A model generated the notes under the pieces. The model saw nothing but the letters and a program-made list of their open reading frames with translations. It had not been told where the DNA came from and made no database searches. The position numbers and the translations under genes were made by a program. From assembly GCA_024195265.1 (NCBI GenBank), contig JAJLRJ010000010.1, positions 40,324,298 through 40,388,297 of the forward strand: a stretch of 64,000 nt of DNA, in the 5' to 3' direction. Origin of the DNA: Dendrophyllia cribrosa (taxonomy: Eukaryota > Cnidaria > Anthozoa > Scleractinia > Dendrophylliidae). This document shows, one piece after another, positions 21,209 to 33,159 of this stretch; the first letter of the stretch is position 1, and each line of letters starts with the position of its first letter.

Positions 21209-24200
21209 TTATCCTCTTCCAATGAAACTGAAAAGTAAAAAGAACAACACCATAATAATGGGAATTAAAATAAAGAAAACGAAGCATGTGTTTCCTGAAA
21301 GTCAACTAAATACACTTCGTTTGTCAGTGAACACCACGTTACTTCGCATTTTCTTCTTTACAAATAGTTCAAGAAGAAAGACAAAATTTGCACGTATAGA
21401 AATGTAAAACAGCTTGATCACTATTTCAGGTGCATTTTTGTGTTTACAATCTGAGTTAATGGAAAGGCGACACTCGCTGTTCCATCAGTCAGAAAATTTC
21501 AGCCACCCTTGTTCCCAGGGTCTTTCATCCACCTTGGGATAGGAAGATAAAAGACACTGAAAACGACGTTGTATATAAGTCGGGCCTTTTATAATAGATA
21601 GAGATGCGCAGTTTTGCATCAGTTCTACAAATTAAATAGATGGAAAATCAACAGTGGATGTTCCATTATTAACAATATATGAAAGCCAGTCTTTTATACC
21701 TCTTTTCATAAAAATACATGGCTTTGCTTTCTATAGATACCGTATGAAGACAAAGAGCATTTGTAACCGATACTGATCGATATAAATGCATCTTTGAATT
21801 AAAAACAATTTAGCACATGCTTGCAATACATCGATAAAATAATATGTGAACTGCATTCCTAATTTAAAATGTCCTAAATGTGCATACAACCAGAATTAAG
21901 CATGAAACTTAAATAATTGCACTCCTTTTGTCCTAAGCTAGCTATAGGGCAAAAGTTAAGGCAAAGGGATTGCTTTATCATTTATCGCAGATTCTTGTTC
22001 TCAAGTTGGGAATGAAAGACTCGTGAAAACAAATTTGTGCAAAGGGTGGACTACAAACGTTGTTCATCTTCAGATAGGTAAACTCTGATAAGCCTCACAA
22101 TTAAGTGAAACAACAAATGTCGGGGAAAAATTCAGATACCCCGCAGGGATACCCCGAGCAGAAATCAAACTACGATTCCCCGAACTTATGGCAGGTGTAA
22201 TGTTCGAGTCACTTCACTTAGTTGCCCGGCTCTATACCTAAGTGATTAGCATTAGGCTAGCATTAGGGATTACAAACCTAGCGCGCTCAAACAGAGCAAC
22301 AGAAAACAAAACTGAGTAATTCAACATCACCTGCTGTTCGTATGGAGTCGGATGGAAGACTGAAGTCACTTCTGACTCCTTTGGACATGGCGTAAACTCT
22401 AAAGCGGTACACAGTGTTCCGTTTAAGACCAGTCACCATGGCAACAGAACCTTTGACGATGCACCGGTTTGGCAGGATACTCTGATCGCTACACTTAGCG
22501 TCCATCCAAGGAACTTCTGTGTCAGGTTGCATTTGTACAGTGTATGTTATGTTATACAAGGAATGCGGTGAATTCCACTTGATGGTGATGGTTATGAATG
22601 TCTCTGACACAAGCAACGGCTTACCAGGGGTACCTAACACAACAGTGTGAAGTCAATAACATGTGTCTGTATACCAATGACAGTTTTTGCCATGCAATCC
22701 AAATAAATAAATATATATATATTTATATAGGATTTTATAAGCGTCCCTCGACCTCTTTTCCGCTACAGCCAAATTGGGTAATCGATATTTGTTCCTCAGC
22801 GTGATCCCTGGATAGAGCGGTTTCCAATTGAGCGGTTCAAAGTAATTTAGTGATTGCTTTGGTTTTGCATTGCTACGCTTTTTGATTGGCTAAAAAATCA
22901 CCCGCCACTTTCTCGATCAATCAGAAGTAAAACCAAAACCAATTGTGACTTACTTGACGCGTTTTCCCGCGCTTGGCGCCGCCGACACGTATTTGCTTCG
23001 AGTTCTGATTGGTTCATTGAATTGTCTGCGTCTGTTGTGAATGTAGTGATTACTTTGGTTTTGGTTACACGACACTCAATTGAAAATAAATCGCTCTATG
23101 CATGTATTAGCTGAACGATTGATTTCATAACGACCCACAACTGCCTTTGTTCCAATGTCTCTGGTCTCGGGTACAAGCTTCTAACGGGTCAAAAGTTGCG
23201 AACGGATCACATCAAGATATTCCTTTCGGATAATCCAGTTCCAACGAAAATTAATGATTGGGTATAAATTTAGGGTTTAAAACCAGCCGAGCTGAAGAAA
23301 TATGCCCGGACTGTAGGATAATGTAGCCATTTGTAACTGGTAAAGAATCAACTCACCAAGTTCTTTGGTTTTCATTGGCTTAGAAGTTGCACTGATGGTC
23401 ATATTGTCAACTATTATCCTAAAGAAGTAGGTACTTGATGAGGTTAAACCCACAACCGTGGCTCGAGGAGCAACCACTACACAGGAACCAGCAGCTTTGC
23501 TCTCATAACAACGCGCAGTTTCCCATGACCGGGTCTTATTGTTCCACATCTGCACTGTGTAGTTTAAAGACTGTGAGGAAATCCATGTCATATAAACGCT
23601 GTCCAAGTCACTAGACACATATTCCGGTCTCCCTGACACAGCCGCGGAATTGTTAAGAGAAAGAAAATAAAAACAAATATCAAACTTTTAGCATGATATC
23701 ATTATAGGAAAGATTTACAGTAAAAACCTTCATGTAACTTACAAAGTGATTCACTTTAATTTCATTACGTCAGAGCTCTTGAATACATGTTGTGGTTCAA
23801 TTTTTTCTTTGGTTTGAAAATTTTCAAACCAGTTTCTTTTCTTTTTCGTTTGTCCTTGATTCATTTACCATAATCTCTTCTGAGACAAAGGAAAACAAAA
23901 ATCAAACTGGTTTGAACATTTTCAAACCAAAGAAAAATCTAAACCACAACATACATCATGATGCAGACATACATAAACTATTCTATCCATCCGTCATATT
24001 CCACTAAGGTAATCATTAGGATGCGAACGTCCTATCCTTAATAGGATTCTGAGCATGCTGATCAATTAGATTTGATATTGAGCAGGCATGCATGAAAAAA
24101 GCTAGAGTAGCTAATAAGACAATTACTTCATAAAAAATCTTTGCAAAATTAAATAACGTACCCGTAGGAGAGCAAACAGCTCTGGCTACCAATATCCCTG

Positions 24201-25248
24201 ATTGTTCGTCTTCACCGTGGCCCTGAATTCTCCAGCCGCCGTGTCGGCACTGTAGCACTGAACTCTCATTTCCGCTGCATTCAAGTTGCTCCAGACATAA
24301 GTCCGTATTGCGCATAAATATGCTCCTGAGAAAAATAGGGATTGCTAAAGCATCACCGTGACCAAGCTGACGACAAACCACATTGGTGTCCTTTATATCC
24401 CACTGATAACTGCAAACCGGCCCCCAGAATCCACCAAACAAAACTTCCACACGACGTAAAGGTGAATCATTGCTGACCAATCTGACTGTAATGTGTAAAA
24501 AAGATCAGTCTATATAATTATGATTTGTGTACTATTAAACCTATCTGAAAATGAAGTGAAACTCCAAATCTAACTATCAAACAGGCAATTTTGATTTCTG
24601 AACCGCCTGTCATAAAGCAAATTTATTATTGTACTTTAATCTACTTCCATGATCTATCATTGTTATCGTGCACTTTGTTGTTATAATGCACAGCGGCAAT
24701 AAACATTTGTTCCCGGAGTCGGCATTTAATCACATTAATTGCACTAAACTGTCTCTATTGTGGACCGTGAATGTGCATCTATGTACTAGTTTTATCTAGT
24801 GGTTATAATACGGTTTTCTACCACATGCTGGAACATTGTACCTTCTTTTCCTGCACACACTACACCAGCAGTTTGACCAACTGAATCACATCCAATGAAT
24901 TTCCATCTACCATGCGTGCAGGACACTAGCGAGCTTTCATTCCCAGTACAGCGTATATCGCTCATCCATAAAGTGACATTTCCACGTATATTTGGTGATT
25001 TGTTGTAAATCGTAGACGAGCCTGTGTATCCCAACTCTTTGCAAACTACGTCAGCATCTTGTTTGTCCCACTGCTCTGCACAGACCCAGCCCCAGGTGCG
25101 GTTGAAATAAACTTGCACCAGTCCCTCCCTTGCGGAAGGTCCTTCAACTAGCCGAACTGCAGAGGCAATTAAGGAAGTCGAATACTAGTTAATGAATATC
25201 TGTACAATGTATTGAATTTCACTTCGTTATCATCATTATCATCACCAC

Positions 25249-25282
<34 letters not shown>

Positions 25283-28200
25283 GTCGTCACTAAAAATAGC
25301 ATTATAATCACCATAGATGATAACAGCAATTTTAGTCGTCTATTTGCTCTGACTTATGCAATGTATACACCTTGAAAAAGAAAATGAAATACCTGCAGGG
25401 GGGCAAAGAACACTGGTCACAAATTTGTCAGATGTCCATCCAATGTTTCTGCATTTCAGAATCGAACTTTCGTTTCCAATACATTTTACATCCAGACATA
25501 TTTCCGAATTTTGTTCTTCATAACCAGATACCGCTAAAGCTCCATCGTAACCAAGCTGACGACAAAATACATTGGCATTCTGTGGACCCCACCAAACATC
25601 GCAAACTGGCGCCCAGAATCCACCAGACAAAACCTCCATACGAGGTGGTAAAGATGAACCTCTGCTGGCCAACCTGACTGTTGAGTAAAAGAAATGCGAT
25701 TATCGTCATTTGCTCAGTCGATAATCTAGCGCAGTCTTTTTCGAGTAAAGTTATACAACACTATGTACTAATGAGACTAAAAAAATGCAAGCGATCTTTC
25801 ACTGTTTGTCCAGAAATTACAATTTCTTACTCACATAATAATACAGTACAGCTAATCTGTTCAAAAGTGAACAATATTGAGCAAAATTGTTTTTTTATTG
25901 CATGATCAAGTGAGGGGTAGGGGAAGAGGAGGGGGGGGGGGGGGGGGGGACAATCTTGCATTATATTTATCGGTTGCTGTGATATTAAATTTAATTACTA
26001 TTTTGAAACGTTATCAGATTCATTAATCAGTTTGTACCTTCTTGTCCTATACACACTGCACCAGCGATTTGACCGACTCTGCAGCCCAGATGCGTCCATC
26101 CACCGTGAGCACATGATACCAATGAGCTTTCATTGCCAGTACAATGAATATTGTTCATAAATAAAGTATCATTTCCTGATACACCAGTTGAACCATTGTA
26201 AATCGCAGACGAGCCTGTGAAGCCCAACTCTCTGCAAACAACATCAGCGTCTCGTTTGTCCCACTGCTCAGCACAGGCCCAGCCCCAGGTGCGGTTGTAA
26301 TACATTTGTACCAGTCCTTGTCTGACAGAAGGCCCTTCAACTAACCGAGCTGCAGAGACAATTACAAAAGTCGATTGCTACATATAAATGTAAGCATATA
26401 ATGTACGTCATCATCAGCGTTATCACCATAACCATCGTCATCGCCATTGAAGTCTTCATTGTTATCACCTTCACCATTACCATTATTTCCATATATCACA
26501 ATCGCCCTGATCAATATCATTTTTATCACCATTATTACAGCACCATCACCATCACCAATTTTATAAACATTACCATCACTTCTATGCCGTGCAAATTATT
26601 TATTTGTTAATCAAACCTTTACTCTGTACATACCTGCAGTGGGCGAGCAAACAACACTGATCACAAAACTTCCAGATGTCCATCCATCATGTTTGCATCT
26701 CAGAATCGAATTCTCGTTTCCAACACATTGCATATTTTGCACACATATTTCCACGATTCGTTCGTCAAAATTACCAGATACCGCTAAAGCTCCATGGTAA
26801 CCCAGTTGACGACAAAATACATTGGCGTTCCGTAATTGCCACTGGAAATTACTACAAACCGGGCCCCAGAATCCACCAACTAAAACGTCCATGAAAGACC
26901 CTCTACTAACCAGCATGACTGTTAAGGTAAAAAGACCAAAGACGATTAACTGGCATCATGACTAGGTCGGTCGATAAGCTAAATCTTTCAACTGCCTGAA
27001 TAAAGTTATTACCATATCACAATATTGAGGCAGTTTGAGCAACTAAAGGCTTAAAACCAATATTGATTTGTTTAGGGATTATAGACGATGAATGATTCCA
27101 CTATCACGCCTTTTGTGCATTTAAGTTAAAAGACTAAAATCAAGAAAGTTACTAAGATATCTGTGAGGGTTGTGTTGTGTTTTGTTTTGTTTAGAAGCCA
27201 GGCGAAACTAGATCGATCGTGCCATCATTAAGATGCATGTATTTTTTTTTAAAAGATATATATACAGCTGTTTTCAAACATTTTGAACCCACCCCAAATA
27301 TATCATTATATAGATACATCATAATTCTAGCCCAATACTGGCCCAATATTGGCAAACAATACATCGGATATAGCGGTGTTTATTGTTTACACACATTGAC
27401 TTTTTTAATTTAGATCTATAAATTGTAAAACAAAACTAATAAGCTTCTCATTATCGCTATATCTGTTTAAAGTTTGTTGAGTAAGACGTTTTGGCGTAAC
27501 GTATTCCCCCGCACGTTAATGAGATTTTATCCATGAGATATAGACAATCAGGCCCGTTGAAAGGCTAAAATAACGGGGGCGAGCAAATTTTTATATTGGC
27601 CAACACGAGGTGAAATTTCGGCTCTTACTTCGTGTGGAGGACACAAATGACGTAAAACAAAAGGAAACAATGCTTCATCAAAATTCTTTTACCCAAAAAC
27701 AATGACCGAAAACAATGTTTCTTATTGTTTTACGTCATCTATGCGGTACACGAAATAAGACCCGAAATTTCCTAATTTCACGTTCTATGGAGAGCGTAAA
27801 CACACGACGACGAATTTTTCTTTGTCTTCATAAACTTGGAACTGGTCCTTAATAACAAACAACTGTTAGTGGGGCTAATTGACAGGTAATAAACAGACTA
27901 TTAAAGGCTGTGAAAAAGGCACTTTGAGCGTCAGAATTCAAGACTGATTGTTGCACATTAATTTGTTTTAATTATATATTTTTTGGCACATCAATTATTT
28001 TTTTACATACAAAATTTCTGGGGTAGCTAATGTTTCCACCGCGAATTAACTAACTAGAATTCATCGCATTTTATTCATGAGATAAAGAAAACAGTCTATG
28101 ACGTCACCCATGTTAATGTGTTCCTCTCTACACTAATGAGATTCCTCCCTAAAAATACGGATAATATGATCCCTTCTATACTACTCATGTGGTTATATTC

Positions 28201-31129
28201 ATTGCAAATATCATTTTTCCCGATGTGCAGTGGTGCTATGTTTGCCATATAGACTTTTATGTTACCTTCCGCCCCATTGCACCTCACTCCAGCCATTCGA
28301 TTACTCATGCAGCTGCTATTTGTCCAGCCATCATACGCACAGGTAAACAGCGTGTCTTCATTTCCATTGCACTGCACATTGTTCATCCATATATCAGCAC
28401 TGATCTGTAGATAAATGGTATAAGCCTCCGAGGATGCTTGGTAGCCCAGCCAACGGCAAATTACTTCAGCGTCTTGCTTGTCCCACTGCTCACCACAGAC
28501 TCGTCCCCAAGTATTATTGATGTACAATTGTACCAGGCCTTCCTTGGCAGACGATCCTTCTGTTAGACGAACTGAATGCAGGAACAAAAAAAAAAAAAAC
28601 AAAAAAAAGCATTACAACGATTTTGCTTTCCAATCGAGAGGAACAAAAAGTGTATGGTGGGTGGTTCAGTGAACCAATCAAAAGGCTGATTTTCATCGTG
28701 AGTCAGTTTTAACCATATCATAAAAAGTTTTTGTTTTCAGTGTACAGACCACGGAGCTACAAACTATTATGAAGTTTACCTCGCAACGTGCACATAGCGA
28801 CTGCATGATAGAAGCAATAGCTGACTGGTATCCAGCTGCCGTGAATACATCCTGATATCGAGCTTTCATTCCCTCTACACTGTAAGTTATTCATCCACTT
28901 CGTCCCTGGTTCATGCCGTGACTCGCTAAACGCGCTTACAGCTCCATCGAATCCCAGCTGCCGACAAACCACGTGACCTTCATTTAGGTTCCACTGCCTA
29001 CTACACAGTGTTCCCCAGGTCCCATTATGTAACACTTGAACGCGACCATATGGAAAATGTGTTCGATTTCCAACTAAGCGAACTGTGGTGTATGATAAAA
29101 GTTAAAAATAGCATGTTACACTTGTAACAATAAGTACACTCGCTTTTCTAGTTTTGTACCTTTTGCCAACTAGCCAAAAAGAATCACATGTCATATAAAC
29201 AAACAATTTTGTTTCTTTCTTACTTATTAGTATGATTTCACATAACGAAACATTTGATGCTAATGAATCAAATAATGGCTACGGCCGCACTTGGTGAGTT
29301 AACTGGGTTATTTTTTTAGTAACTCGGTTAAAATAACCCGGTTAAAATAACTCGGTGAAAAGTGAAATAACCGAGTTTATTTTTCTGAGCGGCCGCACTT
29401 CAGAAGGTTGAACTTTGAACGTGAGAGATCTTGTTATCATTTGCTAGCGAGAGCTGCACAAAACATTACGATTAATGAGCGAAAACAATGCCTCTGCACG
29501 TGCATTTTACATATTGTTATTCCCTGCAAAACAACATCGTCAAATGATCAAATTATAGGTGGTTTGCAACCAATCTCTAGAGACATAGACAACAATAGTG
29601 AAACGAACAAATGCTGGTGGACGAACAAAAGGAGCTAATGAGAGAACTATTGTTTATGTCCACCAGCATGGCGGCGATGACGTAACATGAAAACCACCTA
29701 TAGGTTTTGTGGAGAACATAAACACACGACGGTTTTCCTTTCTGTATTTGAAATTGAAAGTCGTCCCTACGAAGGTCTACGAATTTAACAGGAAGCCAAA
29801 AATTACCGCGTAAGCGAAGATGATTGACAGATCGGGAAAGTTAACCTGCACTAAACCACCTAGCGAGGTGGTTTAAATAAACCTAACCCGGTTAAAAAAA
29901 GTCTATTGTTCTTTAATTAATTTCCATGGGAACCGCTAACACGGTTAAAATTCGGTGAACGCCAAAAATACGCGGCCGCATCAGGAATTTTGTTAAACCA
30001 GTTAATTTTACGAATTAGTTAATTGCAAATAACCGAGTTAACTACTCTAGTGCGGCCGCAGCCAATATATGATAATGATCCAACTGTCAAGTACGCCGTT
30101 GAAAATTCGATTGCCCGTGACTTTAATTAATCATGGCCATTCTTTATTTATTTATTTGTTCACCATGTTGTGAAATATTATATGGGGAACTGAAAGAAGG
30201 ACACTACTGCAGCACCATTCCTTTAAAAACAGTATAATGACTTTGCATCCGCCATTAACAAGGAAAGTGAAGAGCAAACTTCTAAAAACAACGAAATTTA
30301 GTCACATTTGTTTCGCTCTTTCCTGTGACTGTGTTAGGGTTTAGGATAAAGTCTACGATTGCACGGATTAGTCAATTAAATTGCATATTCTCGTTTAAAT
30401 TTTAATTTAAAACATCAAGTTTTTCGTTATGTGAAATCACACTATTCTGTGACTTCAGTGAATTGAAAAATGTAGAAATTAAATACTTTCTGGTAGATTT
30501 TAGAGCTTTGTACATGCATTTTAAAGCTTGTGTCCCAAAAAACGTTATTTGGGGCGATTGCTGCCAAGGAGTGTGTTTAGTATTATCTCGCTTATCTTAA
30601 ATTATAAATTGTCCATAAAAACACAAGAATTCTCTTTTATTTGTGAGAGACTTGAATAAAATAAGTTCCATTTTGATGATTGATCACCCTCTTGATGAAG
30701 CTGCCCAAACCTTTTCAAACCTAACCCTTTCGAGCCAAAAGGAGAAAAGGCGTTTTCCCCAGTTGGGAATGCAAAGTAAGGGTGTGCCCCCGGGGGTTGC
30801 CATGGTGATACTCCTCCTGGACCTGCCTAAGGAAAATAACATTTATGTTGTGCTATATGTGTATGAGGTTTCTTACCATCAACGTTTGCGTCTGTCCATT
30901 GAGAAAATACGCCTGAAATCATGAAAAATAAATAGGGTAGTTCAATGTGAGTTTGAAAGAAGGGATAGAAGAAAAAATATATCTTTGGAAAACCAACAAA
31001 AATGTAGTTGATACCCACCCAATGTCAGCACCCAGGCTTGGGTTCATCAGCAAAATGGAAATGACGTAAGTTTCCGGTTTACGTGTGCCAGACATCCTAG
31101 CTTAGTACTGAATTTTCCTGTGTTATGCC

Positions 31130-31164
<35 letters not shown>

Positions 31165-31746
31165 CCATATAAAAATGACGGGGGTGCTCGTCGGAAATTT
31201 TTGAAAAACACCCTGAAAGGTACCAGAAACTCGTTTGATGGGCGTGGCTCAGAAGAATTTTTACCCCTAAGAGGTACCAATTCTAAAACAACACATGTCA
31301 TATTCTGTCATATTTTTTCGGCTCATACCCTAAGGTACCGCGATAATTCTGGCAGATGAAACTTCAAAAAAATTCGTCGAAGATAGCTCTGGGTGCTTTA
31401 CGTGTCCATCGCTTTCAGTGTACAAAAGAAACTAATTGCATCCATAAGAAATACAAAACAGCTACTGGAGTATGACCGTACGGCCCCGCTAATGCAATCT
31501 TACAAAAAATAGAATCGCAAGGTGACGTGAGTGGGGCCGGACGGGTTGACGTGAGCCGGTCCGGAAAAAGCCGTCCGGCCCCGCTCGAGTTCAAGTGACC
31601 TCGCACTGCGCAACTATTCTTGTACTTTCTAGTCATATTATAAAATACTTATTGACTGAGTTAGGTCGGGCCGGACGGGAAAGTATTTGGTTCTCGATCA
31701 TGGCGTACGGACCTCGCTGCACTCGGTCCGTACGCCATGACCTCGA

Positions 31747-31789
<43 letters not shown>

Positions 31790-32161
31790 GCATAATATCT
31801 GGGAGTACACAAATATGATCCATAACTGGAATATTTTTTGGCTTAAAAATGTGATGTTTTGTTTTGGAAACCTCTGATACGGCTGTATTACAGCATTTGA
31901 ATAAATTTGGCGACATTATTGTTAGAATTTTAAGTTTTTTTTTTAAGGGATGACGATGTTGCATAAATTTTATAACTCACTGCAGGAAAAAGTGAAAGCC
32001 GTTTATCCCTGTTAGGCTTCTTTGCAATTGTTTAAAGCGAGAGTCATTTTTTCACTTAACATTCTCTATCCGCAGGCCATTTATGATTCATTTATGTACC
32101 TCAAGTCCAAAAGATTTGAGCAGAGTATGGTACTGATCATGGCATACATGAATAGAATAAC

Positions 32162-32235
<74 letters not shown>

Positions 32236-32236
32236 C

Positions 32237-32289
<53 letters not shown>

Positions 32290-32757
32290 CTTTATATAAA
32301 AAGTTTTATATAAATCTTTGTAATCAGCTTGAGAAACGTCTGCAACAGATAGTTTTTTTCAACACAATCAAGGTGAATGGATTATGCAGTTATTAGTCCA
32401 AGAAAGCGACGAATCCGACGTGGCGAAAGTTTGAAGCTTAAAAAATATGATCGGCAGGAAATCGGTATCAAGTATAATCTAAACGATTGGCAGTTGATTT
32501 TATTTCATTACGACCTTGTGTTAATAAGCCGTAATCAGTGTTAATTGCTTTCTCTCTTCAGTGTTTATCGTCGTTCTGGTAGGAATATTCTCAAAAACCA
32601 TTTCACTCCTCTAACTAGACTTCTTCAGGGTGCCTTCTGTTAGAGGTGTTCTCAAATAAAGCAAAATTTATACTGCGTTTGTGATGGGCGGTATTACAAC
32701 AGTTTTCATGTACTTACCTCCGACCAAAGAGATGATTATAAACACCTTCATCGGCAT
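21209..32757 (-). CDS. Gene 2: seven-SRCR + two FN3 surface protein
   Basis: Proposed exons in coding order: 32757-32718 (signal peptide MPMKVFIIISLVG), 30912-30877 (12-aa mini-exon VFSQWTDANVD), SRCR exons 29082-28780, 28571-28266, 26918-26634, 26349-26038, 25677-25393, 25156-24842, 24485-24162, FN3 exons 23632-23357 and 22633-22331, and tail exon 21294-21209. The total is 2,871 nt (956 aa), with all internal boundaries phase 1. SRCR domains act in pattern recognition and protein binding in metazoan scavenger receptors. The FN3-FN3-tail block is shared with gene 1, which carries a lectin domain instead. The hydrophobic last exon suggests membrane or GPI anchoring. The SRCR and FN3 exons are firm. 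The signal exon, mini-exon and tail exon rest on phase agreement and sequence character only, and further small exons may be missing. Confidence 0.62.
22331..22633 (-). other. FN3 domain exon A of gene 2
   Basis: A 303-nt, phase 1-1 fibronectin type III exon, the duplicate of 10,086-10,388 with the same length and splice sites. Differences from the sister include LVSETF against IVSRTF and YAMSKG against NAMFNG. Confidence 0.85.
22812..23099. mobile_element. MITE of the TAGAGCGG family, copy 2
   Basis: The same element as 10,686-10,973 at the same position between the FN3 exons, so it was already there before the segmental duplication. Confidence 0.75.
23357..23632 (-). other. FN3 domain exon B of gene 2
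   Basis: A 276-nt, phase 1-1 fibronectin type III exon, the near-identical duplicate of 11,266-11,541. It differs at a few residues (SSQSLNY against SSQYLNY, VVGLTS against VGGLTS). Confidence 0.85.
23786..23955. mobile_element. TIR element at the edge of the segmental duplication
   Basis: Ends TTGTGGTTCAATTTTTTC and AAAAATCTAAACCACAA are inverted. Inside, TTTGGTTTGAAAATTTTCAA faces TTTGAACATTTTCAAACCAA. It starts about ten bases after the duplication breakpoint, with ATACAT on both sides as a possible target duplication. Confidence 0.65.
25229..25292. repeat. (ATC)n microsatellite
   Basis: ATC/CAT trinucleotide run in the intron between SRCR S5 and S6. A looser ATC/ACC-rich stretch lies at the equivalent place of the next pair (26,401-26,580), as expected if the intron was copied with the exons. 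Confidence 0.8.
25931..25949. repeat. G homopolymer
   Basis: A run of about 19 G inside a G-rich purine stretch in an SRCR intron. The length is not reliable. Confidence 0.8.
26401..26585. repeat. Degenerate CAT/ACC-rich simple repeat
   Basis: Imperfect CATCA, CACCAT, TTACCA units in the intron between SRCR S3 and S4, parallel to the purer run at 25,229-25,292. Confidence 0.6.
26919..28265. other. Intron between SRCR S2 and S3
   Basis: No exon was recognised in about 1.3 kb. A palindromic element lies at about 27,590-27,785: GACACAAATGACGTAAAACAA faces TTGTTTTACGTCATCTATG, with CTTCGTGTGG / CGGTACACGAAATAAG outside. Confidence 0.45.
29277..30064. mobile_element. TIR element with GCGGCCGC ends, nested repeat inside
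   Basis: Ends GGCTACGGCCGCACTTGGTG and AGTGCGGCCGCAGCC are inverted and are followed inward by GAGTTAACT / AGTTAACT and many GGTTAAAATAAC motifs. A second inverted pair (ATTATAGGTGGTTT at about 29,545 and AAACCACCTATAGG at about 29,690) marks a nested element. A hairpin (AAACCACCTAGCGAGGTGGTTT) is at about 29,853. The element is about 790 bp, non-coding, in an intron of gene 2. Confidence 0.7.
30065..30876. other. Intron of gene 2, nothing clear
   Basis: An AT-rich stretch without recognisable exon or repeat ends. An open frame around 30,650-30,920 on the + strand overlaps the mini-exon region and has no similarity that I recognise. Confidence 0.4.
31120..31355. mobile_element. Interspersed repeat, second copy of the 4,820 family
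   Basis: Begins with a run of about 29 G (31,132-31,160), then ACTCCCATATAAAAATGACG, GGGTGCTCGTCGGAAATT and GATGGGCGTGGCTC, ending near CGATAATTCTGGCAG. It shares order and orientation with 4,820-5,085. The homopolymer creates artificial Gly/Pro-rich frames. Confidence 0.7.
31465..31797. mobile_element. Composite palindromic element, copy 2 (inverted)
   Basis: Reverse-orientation copy of 5,485-5,817: it starts AGTATGACCGTACGGCCCCG, continues through GTCATATTATAAAATACTTA, and ends in the palindrome CTTATTGACTGAG ... CTCAGTCAATAAG. Two copies with the same internal boundary show that the two palindromes move as one unit. Confidence 0.75.
32162..32288. repeat. (GTAA)n microsatellite
   Basis: About 31 units of GTAA, with one ACTA interruption near 32,236, following a 3'-tail-like segment (CATGAATAGAATAACAA). 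This is probably the tail of a non-LTR retroelement on the + strand, in intron 1 of gene 2. Confidence 0.85.
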
Positions 32758-33159
32758 TTTTTGCCACAACTGCCAGCCGCCCACAAGGACTGAACTGTAG
32801 AGATTTAGTTAGAATGTATGAGGATCAGCCGGCAGACTGTTTTTTGTGGAAAGAGTTTGCTTTTGAGTTCTTGTTTACCGCTAAGGCATGCAGGATCAAA
32901 ATGAGGCCTTGCAAATCAGGACAACAGTAAATTCCTTCACGCTTAATATCGCAAAAAAATTGTGGTTTTAACCAAACACTTTGTTCAATATTAATATTGG
33001 ACTTTATCATACGATATAGCATTTTAGAGTGCACGTATGCGCCAAAACAATTACAAATATTACACAACTTTTCGCTGAATAACCTTGATTTTATATAAGA
33101 CTACACTATGCCTGACTTTACTAAAAAATCAAAGGCTCCTAATAGCCAACCCGTGAATA
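32758..33159. other. Presumed promoter side of gene 2
   Basis: Lies upstream of the proposed signal exon of gene 2. No coding exon, and no TATA box could be singled out. AT-rich. Confidence 0.3.

Larger units (their letters stand above)
18900..23776. repeat. Segmental duplication, right copy
   Basis: Matches 6,340-11,697 and carries the FN3-FN3-tail end of gene 2. It is shorter than the left copy because it lacks four later insertions, but it is itself interrupted at about 19,000-20,150 by a Penelope-type fragment. Identity is high in the exons and also in the introns, implying a fairly recent event. Confidence 0.9.
24162..29082 (-). other. Array of seven SRCR exons in gene 2
   Basis: Exons and types in coding order: S1 29082-28780 (group A-like), S2 28571-28266 (type 1), S3 26918-26634 (type 2), S4 26349-26038 (type 1), S5 25677-25393 (type 2), S6 25156-24842 (type 1), S7 24485-24162 (type 2). 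Lengths are 95-108 aa, each a single phase 1-1 exon. Type 1 has VCAEQWDKQDADVVC, CTGNESSLVSC and a Cys before the last strand, giving the six-Cys group A pattern. Type 2 has GGFWGPVC, ANVFCRQLGY, an extra Cys five to six residues before the C-xGNE Cys, and no Cys in the loop after GW. The S2-S7 order shows that a type 2 / type 1 pair was multiplied. Confidence 0.9.

Noticed and set aside
30740..30840. Possible collagen-like Gly-X-Y exon upstream of the SRCR array
   Set aside because: Only a few Gly/Pro codons line up, no frame gives a steady Gly every third residue, and no matching splice sites were found.
31047..31360. Gly- or Pro-rich frame
   Set aside because: Produced by the G homopolymer; it is part of an interspersed repeat.
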